DNA of 64,000 nucleotides, taken from contig NZ_CP032550.1 in assembly GCF_009735645.1 (NCBI RefSeq), forward strand, positions 744,001 through 808,000, given 5' to 3'. The translations under genes were made by a program, and so were the position numbers. Shown in pieces: positions 1 to 7,128 of this stretch. Below the pieces are notes generated by a model. That model was not told where the DNA came from. It saw nothing but the letters and a program-made list of their open reading frames with translations, and made no database searches. Numbering within the stretch: the stretch's first letter is position 1; each line of letters opens with the position of its first letter. The DNA comes from Microbacterium oryzae. GTDB taxonomy: Bacteria > Actinomycetota > Actinomycetes > Actinomycetales > Microbacteriaceae.

Positions 1-2
1 CG

Positions 3-611
3 GTGCTCGCCGGCACGCGGGATCGCTCCATCACGGTCAGCGGCGGTGACGCGTTCGTCACGGGCATCTCCGTGCGCCATCCGGGTCGCGCACATCGTGT
101 GCTCACCTACCGCTCGGGCTATGTGCCGCAGGGCGGCGGCTCGGGTCTGCCCTCGCGCCTCACCGTGTCGGAGGTCATCACCGAGCCGATCACCTCGCGC
201 GATCGGCGGGTCAATCAGCGCGCGCTCGCCGTCCGCGTCGCCGCGCTGCTCGACGAGATGCACCTGCCGCTCGGGGCGGCGTCGAAGTTCCCCTACGAGC
301 TGAGCGCCGGCATGCGGCAGCGCGTCGCATTCGCGCGGGCGCTCGTCCTCGACCCGCGCGTGCTCATCGCGGACGAGCCGATGGCGAACATCGGTCTCGA
401 GGTGCGTCACGTCATCTTCGATGCCATCCGCCGGCGGCAGCAGGAGTGGGGGATGGCCGCCCTTCTCGTCACGAACGATCCGGATCTCGCGCGCGAGCTG
501 TCGGCGGACCGGCTGATCCTGCGCTCGGGGCACGTCGTCGCGGCCGGGGACTCGCAGCACCTGGAGTGGACGCCCGGCACGAAGAGCACCGAGACGCTCC
601 TCGTCGCGTGA
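3..611 (+). CDS. ABC transporter ATP-binding protein, 5'-truncated by window edge
   Basis: C-terminal two thirds of an ABC ATPase that would power an importer of the dipeptide/nickel (Opp/Dpp) or similar class. The Walker A motif lies upstream of the window. Visible parts are the Q-loop (GYVPQG, near residue 40), the signature YELSAGMRQRVAFARA (near 98) and Walker B VLIADEP (near 120). Two elements are degenerate: the D-loop reads ANIGLE instead of SALD-like, and the switch histidine is Asn (LLVTNDPD). The GTG at position 3 is probably internal. With no neighbour upstream, substrate cannot be inferred. Family call is firm; substrate class is a guess. Confidence 0.8.
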   Translation: MLAGTRDRSITVSGGDAFVTGISVRHPGRAHRVLTYRSGYVPQGGGSGLPSRLTVSEVITEPITSRDRRVNQRALAVRVAALLDEMHLPLGAASKFPYELSAGMRQRVAFARALVLDPRVLIADEPMANIGLEVRHVIFDAIRRRQQEWGMAALLVTNDPDLARELSADRLILRSGHVVAAGDSQHLEWTPGTKSTETLLVA

Positions 612-703
612 CGACACGCCCGCGTGCGCGGCTCGGTTTGGCGTCTGCCCGCGCGGGTTTGCTAAGCTAGGGGAGTTGCCCCGGAGACGGGGCAGAGGAG
701 TGA

Positions 704-776
704 TCCTCGGTAGCTCAATTGGCAGAGCAGCCGGCTGTTAACCGGCAGGTTCTTGGTTCGAGTCCAAGCCGGGGAG
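704..776 (+). tRNA. tRNA-Asn (GTT)
   Basis: A complete cloverleaf of 73 nt. The 7-bp acceptor stem pairs 704-710 with 769-775 (one G-T pair) and the discriminator is G at 776. The anticodon loop is CTGTTAA, giving anticodon GTT. The T-arm has TTCGAGT. CCA is not encoded. Confidence 0.95.
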
Positions 777-784
777 CGTGTGAA

Positions 785-810
785 GGGCCCGTCCATCGGA
801 CGGGCCCTTT
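785..810 (+). terminator. Intrinsic terminator of tRNA-Asn
   Basis: Perfect 10-bp G+C-rich stem (785-794 with 798-807), 3-nt loop, followed by TTT. It begins 9 nt after the tRNA discriminator base. Confidence 0.8.
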
Positions 811-850
811 CCCTTTGCCCGATGCGGGGCGCAGGCTTCGGGTCGTCAGG

Positions 851-1240
851 GTCGGTGGTGCGCTTCTCGCGTTATCGCCCGCCTATCGGCGAGTTCGGCA
901 CCACCGAAGCGCGGGTCCTCGGATTCGGTGGTGCGCTTCTCGTGTTATTGCCCGTCATTGGGCGAGTTCGGCACCACCGAAGTTGGGGCCCTCGCGTTCG
1001 GTGGTGCGTTTCTCGCGTTATCGCCCGTCATGGGGCGAGTTCGGCACCACCGAAGTTCGAGCGCTCGGGTTCGGTGGTGCGCTTCTCGCGTTATCGCCCG
1101 TCATTGGGCGAGTTCGGCACCACCGAAGTTCGAGCGCTCGGGTTCGGTGGTGCGCTTCTCGTGTTATCGCCCGTCATTGGGCGAGTTGGGCACCACCGAA
1201 GTTGGGGCCCTCCGGTTCAGTGGTGCGTTTCTCGCGTCAA
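851..1240. repeat. 73-bp tandem repeat of nested palindromes (five copies plus a half)
   Basis: Units begin at 851, 924, 997, 1070 and 1143, exactly 73 bp apart, with a degenerate half unit at 1216. Each unit holds a 58-bp palindrome: outer arms TTCGGTGGTGC and GCACCACCGAA, and an inner hairpin TCGCCC/GGGCGA with a 6-nt loop. Palindromes are joined by a 15-bp linker that alternates between two versions (GTTGGGGCCCT-type and GTTCGAGCGCT-type). The period is not a multiple of three and reading frames across it give only low-complexity peptides, so I treat it as non-coding. It fills the gap between the tRNA-Asn terminator and the 3' end of the next gene, which reads toward it. Confidence 0.95.
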
Positions 1241-1265
1241 GAGCCCGGGAAGCGATGTCCCGATG

Positions 1266-1727
1266 TCACCGCCCGCCGGGCGGGCCGATCAGCAGGAGCG
1301 CGGTGAACACCACCGCGACCGCCAGCACGGCGCCGATGCCGGAGCGCACCGGGTGGCGCAGCACCGCCCGCAGCGCGCGGTCGTGCCAGGTCGCGTCCCG
1401 CGGGTCCGTGCCGGCCGATGTGCGCCAGTCGCCCTCGAGCGCTCCCGACCGCTGCAGCCTGACCTCCGCGGGAACGCTCGCGTAGGGGATCACAGCGCTG
1501 AGCAGCGCGACCGCGAACCGGCCGACCCCCCAGCGCTGATTCATCGCGACGAGGATGACGACCGCTCCGTAGGAGAGGAAGACGAAGCCGTGCACGGCCC
1601 CGCCGATCGACACGCCCCTCGGCTCGCCGGTCATCGCTCGCAGCACGATCCCTCCGATCAGGAGAGTCCACGAGATCGCCTCGGCGATCGCAAGCGTGCG
1701 GAACAGGGCTGCAGGGCGTCGGAACAC
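1266..1727 (-). CDS. DUF3817 integral membrane protein
   Basis: 153 aa. About four hydrophobic segments are visible: residues ~8-30, ~42-62, ~70-88 and ~130-148. The start (FRTLAIAEAISWTLL) and the motif GGAVHGFVFLSYG match the DUF3817 family of small actinobacterial membrane proteins, which have no established function. A charged cytoplasmic-type loop (residues ~90-125) carries several Asp/Arg. It stands alone, reading into the palindrome array. Family call by recognition of the sequence pattern; role unknown. Confidence 0.75.
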   Translation of the reverse strand: MFRRPAALFRTLAIAEAISWTLLIGGIVLRAMTGEPRGVSIGGAVHGFVFLSYGAVVILVAMNQRWGVGRFAVALLSAVIPYASVPAEVRLQRSGALEGDWRTSAGTDPRDATWHDRALRAVLRHPVRSGIGAVLAVAVVFTALLLIGPPGGR

Positions 1728-1796
1728 GGCTCTCCTCGGTCGGTTCCCCTCAGGCTAGAGAGCCTCGACTGAGGATCCGGTCGACGCCCGCGGTCG

Positions 1797-2315
1797 TCAG
1801 GAGCTGGGCGGCGGCGGGAAGTGAGGGATCGACTGGGGCTTGCCGGGCCCGACGGGCGGGACCGGTGGCAGGGGAGCGTCGTGCCGAGCGCCTTCGGGCG
1901 CGGCAGCTCGCGGCGCGTCCTTCGGGAATCGGCGGCCGGTGATGCTCGTCGGGTTCAGACGCACGAAGTGCGGCTTGTGCGTCGGGTCGGCGGTCGAGAC
2001 AGCCCGCACGCCGGAGGCCGCGACCTCGGAGTCGACCTGGATCTCCGTGGCGGTGCCGCGTATCACCACGCTCCAGTGGTGCGTGTCGTCGACCCCGTCG
2101 ACCTCGAACGCGACAGTCGGGTGCGCCGTGAGGTTCCGGAGCTTCCCGCCCGAGCCCGTGCGCAGGTACACATTGCCCGCGTGCACGGTGTAGTTGATGG
2201 GGAACAGGTCCGGGGTCCCGTCCGCGCGGATGACCGCCAGCCGGGCGAGATCCGAGGACTCCACCCGCTGCCAGGACTCCGCCGTGGTGAGCTTCGATCC
2301 GCTGTCGTCGGCCAT
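1797..2315 (-). CDS. Pyridoxamine 5'-phosphate oxidase-family flavin-binding protein
   Basis: 172 aa. The split-barrel core runs from about residue 10 to 135 (LARLAVIRADGTPDLFPINY, then FEVDGVDDTHHWSVVIRG), typical of the PPOX-like group that binds FMN or F420 and reduces small substrates. A Pro-rich tail follows from ~135. The open frame continues far upstream, but ATG at 2315 is preceded by GGAGGAAG at good spacing and begins the conserved domain, so I chose it. Substrate is unknown. Not coupled to its neighbours. Confidence 0.8.
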   Translation of the reverse strand: MADDSGSKLTTAESWQRVESSDLARLAVIRADGTPDLFPINYTVHAGNVYLRTGSGGKLRNLTAHPTVAFEVDGVDDTHHWSVVIRGTATEIQVDSEVAASGVRAVSTADPTHKPHFVRLNPTSITGRRFPKDAPRAAAPEGARHDAPLPPVPPVGPGKPQSIPHFPPPPSS

Positions 2316-2392
2316 CGCGCTTCCTCCGCTCCTGCACCTTCGCGTCCTCCGGCCAGTCAACCGCCGCGGACGGGCGGAGGGCAAGCCCGAGC

Positions 2393-3121
2393 TCAGTCTG
2401 CCGCGATCAACCGCTGCGCGGTGTGAACGGATGGCCCGAGCCGCGTCAGGTGCGACAGCAGCTGCTCCGAGGCGCGAGCGAGGGCATCGTCGTCGACCGG
2501 CGCGAGGACGTCGAGGATGAAGAGCGCGGACGTTGTCTCGTTCGTGAGCTGCGTGCGGCGCCCCTGTCGCCAGTTCCACCGCCGGCAGGTGACGCCGGCG
2601 TCGTCGGTCCACACCACCTCGCCGAGCTCGGGGTGCTCCTCGACGGGCTCGCCGCCTGCGACGGTGTCGAACCGCTCGTCGCCCGACGCGCGCAGCAGCC
2701 GCGGGGCGCCGGCGTAGCGGTCCGCGTCCTCGCCGCCGAGCGGAATCTGATGCAGCACCGAGATCGCGTTGTAGATGTCGGTGAGACGATTCACGCGCGG
2801 CAGCCCGGACTCCGCACGGCGGGTGAGCGCCTCGAGGCTGTTCCGCGTGCGCTGCGGCTTCGCACCGAACGCGCGGTACGCCTCGCGCCACGCGGCGACG
2901 TGCGGCAGCTCCTCGACGGGCCTGCTCTCGAGCGCCTTCCGTGCGGACGCCTCGGCCTCGGACAGGAGTCGCTCGCTCTCCGCATCGCTCGGGCCCGGCT
3001 CGATCCCCTCGGCGACGATCAGCAGCGCGCGGTAATCGGGGCGCAACGCAAAGACGTCAGCGTCGACACGCGCCTCCTCGAGCAGGTGATCGCTCCCGAT
3101 GGCACTTCGCGTCTCGTCCAT
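2393..3121 (-). CDS. B3/B4 domain protein (PheRS beta-like tRNA-binding fold)
   Basis: 242 aa from the ATG at 3121; a start at 3160 is also open but would lie in the promoter region shared with the divergent arsenic operon. The protein resembles the B3/B4 domain of phenylalanyl-tRNA synthetase beta: EAYRAFGAKPQRTRNSLEAL near residue 80, then LPRVNRLTDIYNAISVLHQIP, the stretch that forms the domain core and is associated with editing of misacylated tRNA. Free-standing B3/B4 proteins of this size are common in actinobacteria. Editing activity is plausible but not shown. Confidence 0.8.
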   Translation of the reverse strand: MDETRSAIGSDHLLEEARVDADVFALRPDYRALLIVAEGIEPGPSDAESERLLSEAEASARKALESRPVEELPHVAAWREAYRAFGAKPQRTRNSLEALTRRAESGLPRVNRLTDIYNAISVLHQIPLGGEDADRYAGAPRLLRASGDERFDTVAGGEPVEEHPELGEVVWTDDAGVTCRRWNWRQGRRTQLTNETTSALFILDVLAPVDDDALARASEQLLSHLTRLGPSVHTAQRLIAAD

Positions 3122-3182
3122 GGGAGCACAGTAACGAAGCGGCGGAGTTGCAGAGAGCATAGAACCCCGTCAATATAGAAGC

Positions 3183-4286
3183 GTGTCGATACAGCTCGAA
3201 CGCGCCGCGCGACCCCGCCTCTCCGCACTCGATCGCGGCCTCCCGGTGTGGATCGGCCTCGCGATGGTCGCCGGACTCCTGATCGGCCACTTCCTGCCGG
3301 CTGTCGGCGGGGCGCTCGAGCACCTCGAGGTCGGCGGGATCTCGCTGCCCATCGCGCTGGGTCTGCTGGTCATGATGTACCCCGTGCTGGCGAAGGTCCG
3401 GTACGACCGCGTCGCCGCGATCACCGGAGACCGGAAGCTGCTCGTCTCCTCCCTCCTGCTCAACTGGATCGTCGGGCCCGCCCTCATGTTCGCGCTGGCC
3501 TGGATCTTCCTCGCCGACGTCCCCGAGTATCGCAGCGGACTGATCATCGTCGGGCTCGCCCGCTGCATCGCCATGGTCGTCATCTGGAACGACCTCGCGT
3601 GCGGCGACCGCGAGGCCGCGGCCGTCCTCGTCGCGATCAACTCCGTCTTCCAAGTCGTCGCCTTCTCGCTCCTCGGCTGGTTCTACCTCGAGGTGCTCCC
3701 CGGATGGCTCGGGCTGGGCGGAGAGGGCCTCGACGTCTCCGTGGGGGAGATCGCCCTCAACGTCCTCGTCTTCCTCGGCGTGCCCCTCGCCGCGGGCTTC
3801 GCGTCGCGGTGGCTGGGGGAGCGCCGCCGCGGACGGCAGTGGTACGAGGAGCGCTTCCTTCCGAGGATCGGTCCGTGGGCGCTCTACGGCCTCCTCTTCA
3901 CGATCGTGCTGCTGTTCGCGCTGCAGGGGGAGCAGGTGATCGACCGCCCGTGGGACGTCGTGCGGATCGCGCTGCCGCTGCTGGCCTACTTCGCGATCAT
4001 GTGGCTGGGCGGGCTGCTCACCGGCCGCGCCCTCGGCCTCGGCTACGCGCGCTCGTCGACGCTCGCCTTCACCGCGGCCGGCAACAACTTCGAGCTCGCG
4101 ATCGCCGTCGCCATCGGCACGTTCGGCGCCACCTCGGGCCAGGCGCTCGCGGGCGTCGTGGGCCCGCTCATCGAGGTCCCCGTCCTCGTCGGTCTCGTGT
4201 ACGTCTCCCTCTGGGCGGCTCGCGCGTGGTTCGGCGTCGAGCCCCGCCAGCCCGTCGAACTCGAAACGGAGAGGACGCCCGCATGA
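3183..4286 (+). CDS. acr3: ACR3-family arsenite efflux permease
   Basis: 367 aa, about ten membrane segments, the usual length for ACR3. It exports arsenite (and perhaps antimonite) driven by the proton gradient. Family marks are LGLLVMMYPVLAKVRYD (near residue 60), GLARCIAMVVIWNDLACGD (near 122-140) with the conserved substrate-binding Cys in the first half, and AAGNNFELAIAVAIGTFGAT near residue 300. GTG at 3183 is the first start in frame with the conserved N-terminus; the leader is very short. It opens a three-gene operon and overlaps the next gene by ATGA. Confidence 0.95.
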   Translation: MSIQLERAARPRLSALDRGLPVWIGLAMVAGLLIGHFLPAVGGALEHLEVGGISLPIALGLLVMMYPVLAKVRYDRVAAITGDRKLLVSSLLLNWIVGPALMFALAWIFLADVPEYRSGLIIVGLARCIAMVVIWNDLACGDREAAAVLVAINSVFQVVAFSLLGWFYLEVLPGWLGLGGEGLDVSVGEIALNVLVFLGVPLAAGFASRWLGERRRGRQWYEERFLPRIGPWALYGLLFTIVLLFALQGEQVIDRPWDVVRIALPLLAYFAIMWLGGLLTGRALGLGYARSSTLAFTAAGNNFELAIAVAIGTFGATSGQALAGVVGPLIEVPVLVGLVYVSLWAARAWFGVEPRQPVELETERTPA

Positions 4287-5284
4287 GCACCGCCACCATC
4301 CCCGTCGAGACCTGCTCGCCGGTCCCCACGCACGCGATCGGCGAGCACGCCGCGGCGGCGCTCGCGCCGACGCTCAAAGCCCTGGCCGATCCGCTCCGGC
4401 TGCGGATGCTCTCGGCCATCGCCTCCGACCCGCGCGGCGAGTCCTGCGTGTGCGATCTCGCCGCACTCGCCGACGTCTCCCAGCCGACGGTCTCGCATCA
4501 CCTCAAGGTGCTGCGCGACGTGGGCATGCTCACCGCCGAGCGTCGCGGCACGTGGGTCTGGTATCGGGTCGCGACGCGGCTGCGCCCCGCCGTCACGGCG
4601 CTGCTGGAGTCGTTCGCCCCGGTCGCGGTCGACCCCGCGCCCGTCGAGTACGGCGGGCTCGAGAACGTCGACGACGCCCTCGCGCGCCTCGCGGGGGAGC
4701 TGACAGCGGCCCATCCGTCGCTCAGCGACGACCTCGTCACGTCGATCGTCCGGGAGTCGTACACATCCCTCGCCCGCTCGGCACGCCTGACGAGCCATCT
4801 GCTGCCGCTCACCGAGCGCTTCGCCCGTCAGCGCCTGAGCGACATCGCGCGGGACCGCGCCACCGGCGTGCCGCAGGTGCTGTTCGTCTGCGTGGCGAAC
4901 GCCGGTCGCTCGCAGCTCGCCGCCGCGATCCTCAACCGCGAGGCGGATGGGCGGGTCATCGCTCGCTCCGCCGGATCGAACCCGGCGGCCGACATCCACC
5001 CCACGGTGCGCCCGCTCCTCGCGGAGATCGCGGGTGCTGACCCCGACCCCTTCCCCAAGCCCCTCACCGACGACGCGGTGCGCGCCGCCGACGTCGTCGT
5101 GACGATGGGATGCGGCGACGTCTGCCCGATCATCCCCGGCGTCCGATACGAGGACTGGGTCGTCGGCGACCCGGCGCTCGCGTCGGAAGCCGGCGCCACG
5201 GCCATCCGAGACGACATCGCCCGCCGCGTCGCCCACCTGCTCGATACCCTCCTTCCCGCCTCTGATTCAGGAGCCACCGCATGA
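4283..5284 (+). CDS. ArsR-ArsC fusion: arsenic-responsive repressor joined to LMW-type arsenate reductase
   Basis: 333 aa in three parts. Residues ~24-110 are an ArsR winged helix with the metalloid-sensing motif ESCVCDL (Cys55, Cys57) and recognition helix SQPTVSHHLKVL. Residues ~125-190 are a helical linker like the N-terminal domain of actinobacterial arsenate reductases. Residues ~198-333 are a low-molecular-weight phosphatase-type ArsC with P-loop CVANAGRS (Cys203, Arg209) and MGCGDVC (Cys277, Cys281). Start ATG overlaps the acr3 stop (ATGA) and its own stop overlaps arsC (ATGA), so all three are translationally coupled. No separate arsR is present, so this protein probably represses the operon. 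The fusion is continuous in frame. Confidence 0.9.
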   Translation: MSTATIPVETCSPVPTHAIGEHAAAALAPTLKALADPLRLRMLSAIASDPRGESCVCDLAALADVSQPTVSHHLKVLRDVGMLTAERRGTWVWYRVATRLRPAVTALLESFAPVAVDPAPVEYGGLENVDDALARLAGELTAAHPSLSDDLVTSIVRESYTSLARSARLTSHLLPLTERFARQRLSDIARDRATGVPQVLFVCVANAGRSQLAAAILNREADGRVIARSAGSNPAADIHPTVRPLLAEIAGADPDPFPKPLTDDAVRAADVVVTMGCGDVCPIIPGVRYEDWVVGDPALASEAGATAIRDDIARRVAHLLDTLLPASDSGATA

Positions 5285-5676
5285 CCAAGCCCTCCGTCCT
5301 CTTCGTGTGCGTCCACAACGCCGGCCGCTCGCAGATGGCCGCTGGATTCCTCCGTCACCTCGCGGGCGACCGCGTCGAGGTGCGCTCGGCCGGCTCCATG
5401 CCCGCCGAGCAGATCAACCCCGTCGCCGTCGAGGCGATGGCCGAGCTCGGCGTCGACATCACGGCGGAGACGCCGAAGATCCTCACCACCGAGGCGGTCC
5501 AGGCGTCCGACGTCGTCATCACCATGGGCTGCGGCGATGCGTGCCCGTTCTTCCCCGGCAAGCGCTACGAGGATTGGAAGCTCGAGGACCCGGCAGGCCA
5601 GGGCCTCGAGGCCGTGCGTCCGATCCGCGACGACATCCGCGCGCGGATCGCGCAGCTGGTCGACGAGCTCGTCTGA
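5281..5676 (+). CDS. arsC: Arsenate reductase, LMW phosphatase type
   Basis: 131 aa. Reduces arsenate to arsenite for export by the upstream pump. P-loop CVHNAGRS (Cys10, Arg16) and the second redox segment MGCGDAC (Cys84, Cys88) are intact. The family includes thioredoxin- and mycothiol-coupled members; in an actinobacterium either partner is possible. About 50% similar in pattern to the ArsC half of the preceding fusion, so the operon has two reductase domains. Coupled to the fusion gene by ATGA. Confidence 0.93.
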   Translation: MTKPSVLFVCVHNAGRSQMAAGFLRHLAGDRVEVRSAGSMPAEQINPVAVEAMAELGVDITAETPKILTTEAVQASDVVITMGCGDACPFFPGKRYEDWKLEDPAGQGLEAVRPIRDDIRARIAQLVDELV

Positions 5677-5684
5677 TCCGTCCT

Positions 5685-5710
5685 CGGGGCGGGATCATGG
5701 TCCCGCCCCG
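5685..5710 (+). terminator. Hairpin ending the arsenic operon
   Basis: 10-bp perfect stem CGGGGCGGGA/TCCCGCCCCG with a 6-nt loop, 9 nt after the arsC stop. There is no T tract, as is usual in this G+C-rich DNA. Confidence 0.65.
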
Positions 5711-5762
5711 GCCCCGACGCAAGCCCTCGACCGGGCCGCCTCCCCGTCGATACCGTCGGGGC

Positions 5763-7124
5763 ATGGCGAAGACGAGCACGAGCATCCTCATCCTCGGCGC
5801 GGGCGGCGACCTCACCAAGCGCCTGCTGCTTCCGGGCCTCGCAAGCCTGCTCAACCGGCGCGAGTACGACGTGCAGGTCATCGGCTCGGGGCTCGACGAC
5901 CGATCCGGCGAGGAATGGCAGGAGATCGTCGCGTCGAGCTTCGCGACGGTCGACGGCGACCCCGCCAAGCTGGGGGAGACGTCGTACATCCAGGCCGATG
6001 TCACGAAGCCCGACGAGCTGCGGCGCCTGCTCGACGCGTGCGCGCACACGCCCGTCATCTACTTCGCGCTGCCGCCGGCGGTCACCGCCCGCGTGTGCGA
6101 GGCGCTGCGCGAGGTCGACCTGCCCGAGGGCACGCGCCTCGCGCTGGAGAAGCCCTTCGGCGTCGACCTCGAGACCGCGCGCCGTCTCAATCGTCAGCTC
6201 ACCCTGCTCGTACCCGAAGAGCAGATCCACCGCATCGACCATTTCCTCGGGATGTCGATGGTGCTGAACCTGCTCGGCCTGCGCTTCGCGAACCGCGTGA
6301 TGGACGCCGCGTGGCGCGCGGGCGATGTCGAGCGCGTGGAGATCGTCTACGACGAGACGCTGGGCCTCGAGGGGCGCGGCGGCTACTACGACAACGCCGG
6401 AGCTCTCGTCGACATGCTGCAGAGCCACCTGCTCGAGGTGCTGGCGCTCGTCGCGATGGAGCCGATGCCGAAGCTCGACCACGTCGAGCTGCGCTCCGCG
6501 ATCGCGCAGGTGCTGCGCAACACGCGGGTGTGGGATGGCGACCCGGTCGCGTCGTCGAAGCGGGCCCGATACACCGCCGGCACCGTGGGGGAACGGGAGC
6601 TCCCGTCGTACGTCGACGAGAAGGGCGTGGACCCGTCACGCGAGACGGAGACGCTCGCTCAACTGACCTGCGAGGTGCAGACCCCGCGCTGGCGCGGCGT
6701 GCCGTTCACGCTGCGGTCGGGCAAGGCGCTGGCGAAGAAGATCACGACGGTGACGCTCCACCTCCGGCCGGCCCCGCACATCCCCGGCTTCTCGGGCGAC
6801 CCACGCAGCGACAGCATCGCCATGAACCTCAAGTCCGGCGAGGTGACGCTCGCGCTCACCATGAACGGCAGCGGCGACCCGTTCGCCATCGAGCAGAGCT
6901 CGCTGACGACCGACAAGGATCCCGGCGACCTCCTGCCGTACGGACAGGTGCTCGAGGGGATCCTCGACGGCGATCCGCTGCTGTCGGTGCGCGGAGACGT
7001 CGCCGAGGAGTGCTGGCGCATCGTCGAGCCCGTCCTCGCCGCCTGGCGCGCCGGCGACGTGCCGCTCGAGGACTACGCGGCCGGCAGCACGGGGCCCGAG
7101 GGCTGGGGCGCCGCCGACCGCTGA
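5763..7124 (+). CDS. Glucose-6-phosphate dehydrogenase-like protein
   Basis: 453 aa from ATG 5763; the frame is open further upstream but the Rossmann fold begins here. GAGGDLTKR (residues 12-20) is the NADP-binding turn, EKPFG (129-133) and the probable catalytic His222 in the segment after YYDNAGALVDMLQ are kept. The canonical RIDHYLGK reads RIDHFLGM, so the lysine that holds the substrate phosphate in known enzymes is Met164. No opcA, tkt or tal lies beside it, unlike the main pentose-phosphate cluster. It may be a divergent G6PDH with another substrate. Its stop is 4 bp from the convergent GH15 gene. Confidence 0.8.
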   Translation: MAKTSTSILILGAGGDLTKRLLLPGLASLLNRREYDVQVIGSGLDDRSGEEWQEIVASSFATVDGDPAKLGETSYIQADVTKPDELRRLLDACAHTPVIYFALPPAVTARVCEALREVDLPEGTRLALEKPFGVDLETARRLNRQLTLLVPEEQIHRIDHFLGMSMVLNLLGLRFANRVMDAAWRAGDVERVEIVYDETLGLEGRGGYYDNAGALVDMLQSHLLEVLALVAMEPMPKLDHVELRSAIAQVLRNTRVWDGDPVASSKRARYTAGTVGERELPSYVDEKGVDPSRETETLAQLTCEVQTPRWRGVPFTLRSGKALAKKITTVTLHLRPAPHIPGFSGDPRSDSIAMNLKSGEVTLALTMNGSGDPFAIEQSSLTTDKDPGDLLPYGQVLEGILDGDPLLSVRGDVAEECWRIVEPVLAAWRAGDVPLEDYAAGSTGPEGWGAADR

Positions 7125-7128
7125 CCGG

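Noticed and set aside
704..776. tRNA-Asn as an integration site for a mobile element
   Set aside because: No integrase gene and no second copy of the tRNA 3' end within the window.
851..1240. CRISPR array
   Set aside because: Repeat units are 58-bp palindromes with a near-constant 15-bp linker; there are no variable spacers and no cas genes.
3248..5284. 678-aa fusion starting inside the arsenite pump gene
   Set aside because: The part before ATG 4283 is out of frame with the pump and low in complexity; the real fusion protein starts at 4283.
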